Source: Dastarcus helophoroides (taxonomy: Eukaryota; Arthropoda; Insecta; Coleoptera; Bothrideridae). From it: DNA of 64,000 nucleotides. Under the pieces are notes generated by a model, which did not search any database, was not told the DNA's origin, and worked only from the letters and a program-made list of their open reading frames with translations. The stretch spans positions 8,618,091 through 8,682,090 of the forward strand of contig CM053331.1 in assembly GCA_028583605.1 (NCBI GenBank), in the 5' to 3' direction. Position numbers and translations under genes: made by a program. Each line of letters begins with the position of its first letter. Position 1 is the stretch's first letter. This document shows, one piece after another, positions 61,069 through 64,000 of this stretch.

Positions 61069-61208
61069 ATCTCTCTGACGATGACAGTTTAGCTGTCGAA
61101 ACGCATTAGAGCAAGGTTTGTTGGGTTTTTTAATCTTTCTTGGTTTCAGAAGACAAGTTCTGCATTTCAATTTTTGAAGATAACCAAGGACCAGTCCGTT
61201 CCACCAAA
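61069..61208 (+). mobile_element. Hammerhead-like small element, locus 12 (copy in unit 2)
   Basis: This is the duplicated counterpart of locus 11, offset exactly 4008 bp and differing by a few bases (CTCTCTGACGATGACAG). It was copied by the segmental duplication rather than by independent insertion. Confidence 0.85.
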
Positions 61209-62076
61209 ACTAATATTCTAATAAATAATAAGACTTGATAGTCTAAATCTACGTACAAAATTTTGGCACAACCGATACAAAGTTTATGGAGTTACTAATA
61301 ATTTTTTTTCTTGACAACTTTGACAATCAATAACTCGAAAACTTGAAACTTTTTCTCAAACTTTTTTTTTCGTAAAACATATTTATTTATCCTACTGAAT
61401 CTACTATCAAGAGTTGACGGTAAAATTTGCAAACATCCTGTTGTATGGTTTTATTTTGGAGATAACAAAAATCTCAAAATATTTTCGCATCAGTATTTAC
61501 CTAGACGGAATTATGGGCCATTACCACTTCTTAGTACAATTTCTGAATTACGCCACTTCCTGTTGCCGGATAAATGTTTGCAGACACTTAGACAAGTCAA
61601 AAGTCAATTTAAGAGGGAAATTTTGTTATTGGCATTCGTCACACCATCATCGATGATTATGAGCTTTTAGTGAATATTAATGATTATATGAAATAAGGAA
61701 CAACGTTCGATAAATATTCAAAGCAGCATGTTAATATTGTGGTCAAACGACAACACGCATTGTCTCGCCTGCGCCTACTTACGAGTTATTAAAAAGCAGT
61801 TGTTCCTAATTTGAATTCTGTGCGAGATTCTCATTGTTTCATTGAACGCTCTATTCCGCTGGTACACGAAATTACAAACGTAACTAAGTGGCTAAAACAA
61901 AGGCTTGTTGGAGATGTGAGATAAATATTACAAAACTTTGTCTCTGGAAACGTACGATGATTCAACTTTGCATTGTCTATTCAATTGATTAGTTTGACAA
62001 ATGTCGATCAAAAGTCACCGCTGAAACAAGCTTGCTGTCGGATAACATGTAGAAGAATTTTGGGAAAATAGTATAC

Positions 62077-62436
62077 ATATTGTAACAAAATGTAGTTATA
62101 AAATTTGTATTAGGGATTGTGTAATCTAAGGAACTCTCTGGAAACATTTGATAAGGGGAAGCGGCCGCGGAAATGCATCATACAGCAGATAAGCGCTCCA
62201 GAAGTTTCCGCAAGCGATAAACTTATCTGTAGGGAGATCTGTTCTAAGAAACCGGAGCGGTATAAATAAGCAGACGTCTTTTCCTCAGTTAGTCATTTAG
62301 TTGGTTGGATAGTCAGTTAGTCAGATAGTCTAATAGTTTAGTCAATCATAATCGTTATGTTCCGAAATAAGTTTTTAAATAAAGTGTTACCAACTCACGA
62401 AGTTTTAATTTTCGAACCGATAACACGCAACAATAT
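62077..62436 (+). mobile_element. Solo LTR (352 bp) with ATAT duplication, unit 2
   Basis: The LTR is 62081-62432, nearly identical to the unit 1 LTR and with the same ATAT flanks (62077-62080, 62433-62436). It carries a perfect GCGGCCGC. The shared flanks show the LTR was present before the segment duplicated. Confidence 0.88.
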
Positions 62437-62855
62437 TTAAGTTAATCGGAAAGATAGTCGCTTCAGCTAGAATTCATTACTAAAACATCGCACTACTCAC
62501 AATCACTTGAACAAAAATTGAAACTATAGATAAGCATACTTATTAGTTTGCTTACAAACATCAAATTAACGTTAGATTCTTGAGCTTGAGCATCATTGAC
62601 GAACGAAAAGGAAGTAGTCTAATAAGCGCCAACAGCGCGGAAGTCAATTCGAATTTTATTGGACTTTTTCATTTAACTCCTAATAATATTTGTGTTTTTA
62701 ACATATACTACTAACAGCATTCGTACAAAAAAGTATACACCTTTTTTTGCTGAGAATCATAAATAGGATCTACAAATTTTTTAAGAAACGATTTTGCAAT
62801 AATATTCACTATTTGGAAAACATTTGCCTTCAGTAATCAACTTTTATAATGTCCT

Positions 62856-63030
62856 TACTAATATATAAATGTAAAAGTGTGTTTGTCTGTCTGTTTGTCC
62901 GCTTCAGTGTTGCCAGATCCCTCGATTTTCTACTCTCGCTCATATGGCACGACACATTTTCTATGTAAATAAATACAAAGCTTGGCCATGAAGACACAAC
63001 GATATCGTCATCTAAAGACGAGGGTTCATG
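62856..63030 (+). mobile_element. mini-me / Helentron-like core, unit 2
   Basis: Duplicate of 58866-59040 with only a few substitutions and the same terminal CGTC/GACG hairpin. Confidence 0.45.
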
Positions 63031-64000
63031 TATATTCAAAATTGAAATTGAAAGAATCCAATTTTTCAGAATAATAGAAATTTTTAAAAAGAATCCAATT
63101 TTTAAATTTTTTAGATAAAAATCCAGTTTACTATAAAACAGTCGAAACTTCGAGAAAAAATCGAAATTTTTATAAAAAGATGAAAATTTTCATAAAAAAT
63201 TGAAATTTTGAAAAAGGTTTAAATTCTAAAATGTCATAATGTCTTAAGAAAAAGGCCAAAATTTGATAACAAACGAATAGAATTTTTATAAAAGTGAAAA
63301 TTTTGAAAAAGTTCCAAAAAAAATTGTAATTTTGAACAAAAAATCAATTTTTAAAAATAAAGAGAATTTTTAAAAAAAGTCTAATTTTTTAAATATTGAT
63401 AACACTACAAAAAAAGTCAAAATTTCAAGAAAAATGTAAAAATTCCTGAAATTTTCATGAAAAATTAAAATTTTGAGAAGAGTTTAATTTCCGGAAAAAA
63501 TCATATCTAAAAAAACCGAAATTTGATGACAGAAGGTTACCATTTTCAAAAAAAAAAGAAACATTTTGAGGAAAAGTTCGAAAATTTTAAAAATCGGAAT
63601 TGTAAGAAGATCCAATTTTTTAAAAAAGTGAATACTTTCAAAAAGACTCGAATTTTTAAAATTTTTATATAAAAAACCAATTTTCTACGTAAAAATCGAA
63701 ACTTCGAGACAAACTCGAAATTTTTGAAAAAAGTGCAAATTTTCACAAAATATTGAAATTTTGAAAAAATTTAAATTCTGAAAATAGTCATAATATCCCA
63801 ACAAAAAGTCAAAATTTGATGATGAAAAGTTGACATTTTCGGAAAAGTGAAAATTCTGAAAAAAGTTCGAAAACCATCGAAATTTTGAGAAAAAACCAAT
63901 TTTTGAAAAGTCAAAATTTTTAAAAATTTAATTTAATTTTTCAAATAAAAATACCATTTACTACATAAAAGTCGAAATTTCGAAAAAAATTAAAAATGTT

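Larger units (their letters stand above)
60012..64000. repeat. ~4.0-kb tandem duplication, unit 2 (runs off the window)
   Basis: Same content and order as unit 1. Single-copy-like parts are nearly identical, while the family A parts differ by many small indels. The window ends at the point corresponding to the unit 1/unit 2 junction, so further copies may follow. Confidence 0.93.

Overview
The window is AT-rich insect nuclear DNA. Its one recognisable host gene is an Iroquois-family homeobox gene, most likely mirror (mirr), on the minus strand. Two coding exons are present. The start exon is at 49452-49499 (16 codons, CAG|GTAGGG donor). The second exon is at 18027-18362 (112 codons, TTTTCCAG acceptor, GTAAGT donor). 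Both junctions are phase 0, so they join directly. Intron 1 is about 31.1 kb. The next intron runs off the low-coordinate end, and no homeodomain exon is visible. The sequence above 49.5 kb is the CpG-rich 5' region and upstream DNA. The insect order cannot be fixed from what is visible.

Most of the rest is repeat. Three decayed tandem-repeat families dominate. Family A has short units built on GAAATTTTGAAAAAAGTC; it fills much of 1-16500, 33880-35790, 52340-56000 and parts of 56-64 kb, and runs in either orientation. Family B is built on TTTTAAGTTTCATAAATTT; it covers 19300-24480 and 27480-33800 and has been re-amplified into about 265-bp and 275-bp higher-order units. Family C has units of about 100/200 bp ending in AAGAAGAAGCAGCAGCA; it covers 38480-47640 and is broken by two LINE fragments. 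A (CT)n tract of nearly 490 bp lies at 272-757.

Mobile elements are layered on these arrays. They include mariner remnants, LINE fragments of several types, a BED/hAT transposase pseudogene just upstream of exon 2, three solo LTRs with 4-bp target duplications, and a hAT-like element (9966-12700, 8-bp duplication) that carries family A repeats. That element is nested in a fold-back repeat whose other arm supplies the empty site. A tandem duplication with a period of about 4.0 kb occupies 56004-64000.

The most interesting system is a small dispersed element of about 140 bp at 12 loci. Its 5' end carries a hammerhead-ribozyme-like core (CTGAAGA, stem II, GAAAC, then GU-U and a stem I closing strand). 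Several copies are flanked by target duplications of 6-15 bp, and many are head-to-head inverted pairs. This fits a Penelope-associated or retrozyme-like retroelement, although self-cleavage is unproven and an extra U sits in the core.

Low-repeat islands at 3560-5330, 16500-18026, 24480-26530, 36260-38030 and 49500-50840 are the best candidates for mirr regulatory DNA.
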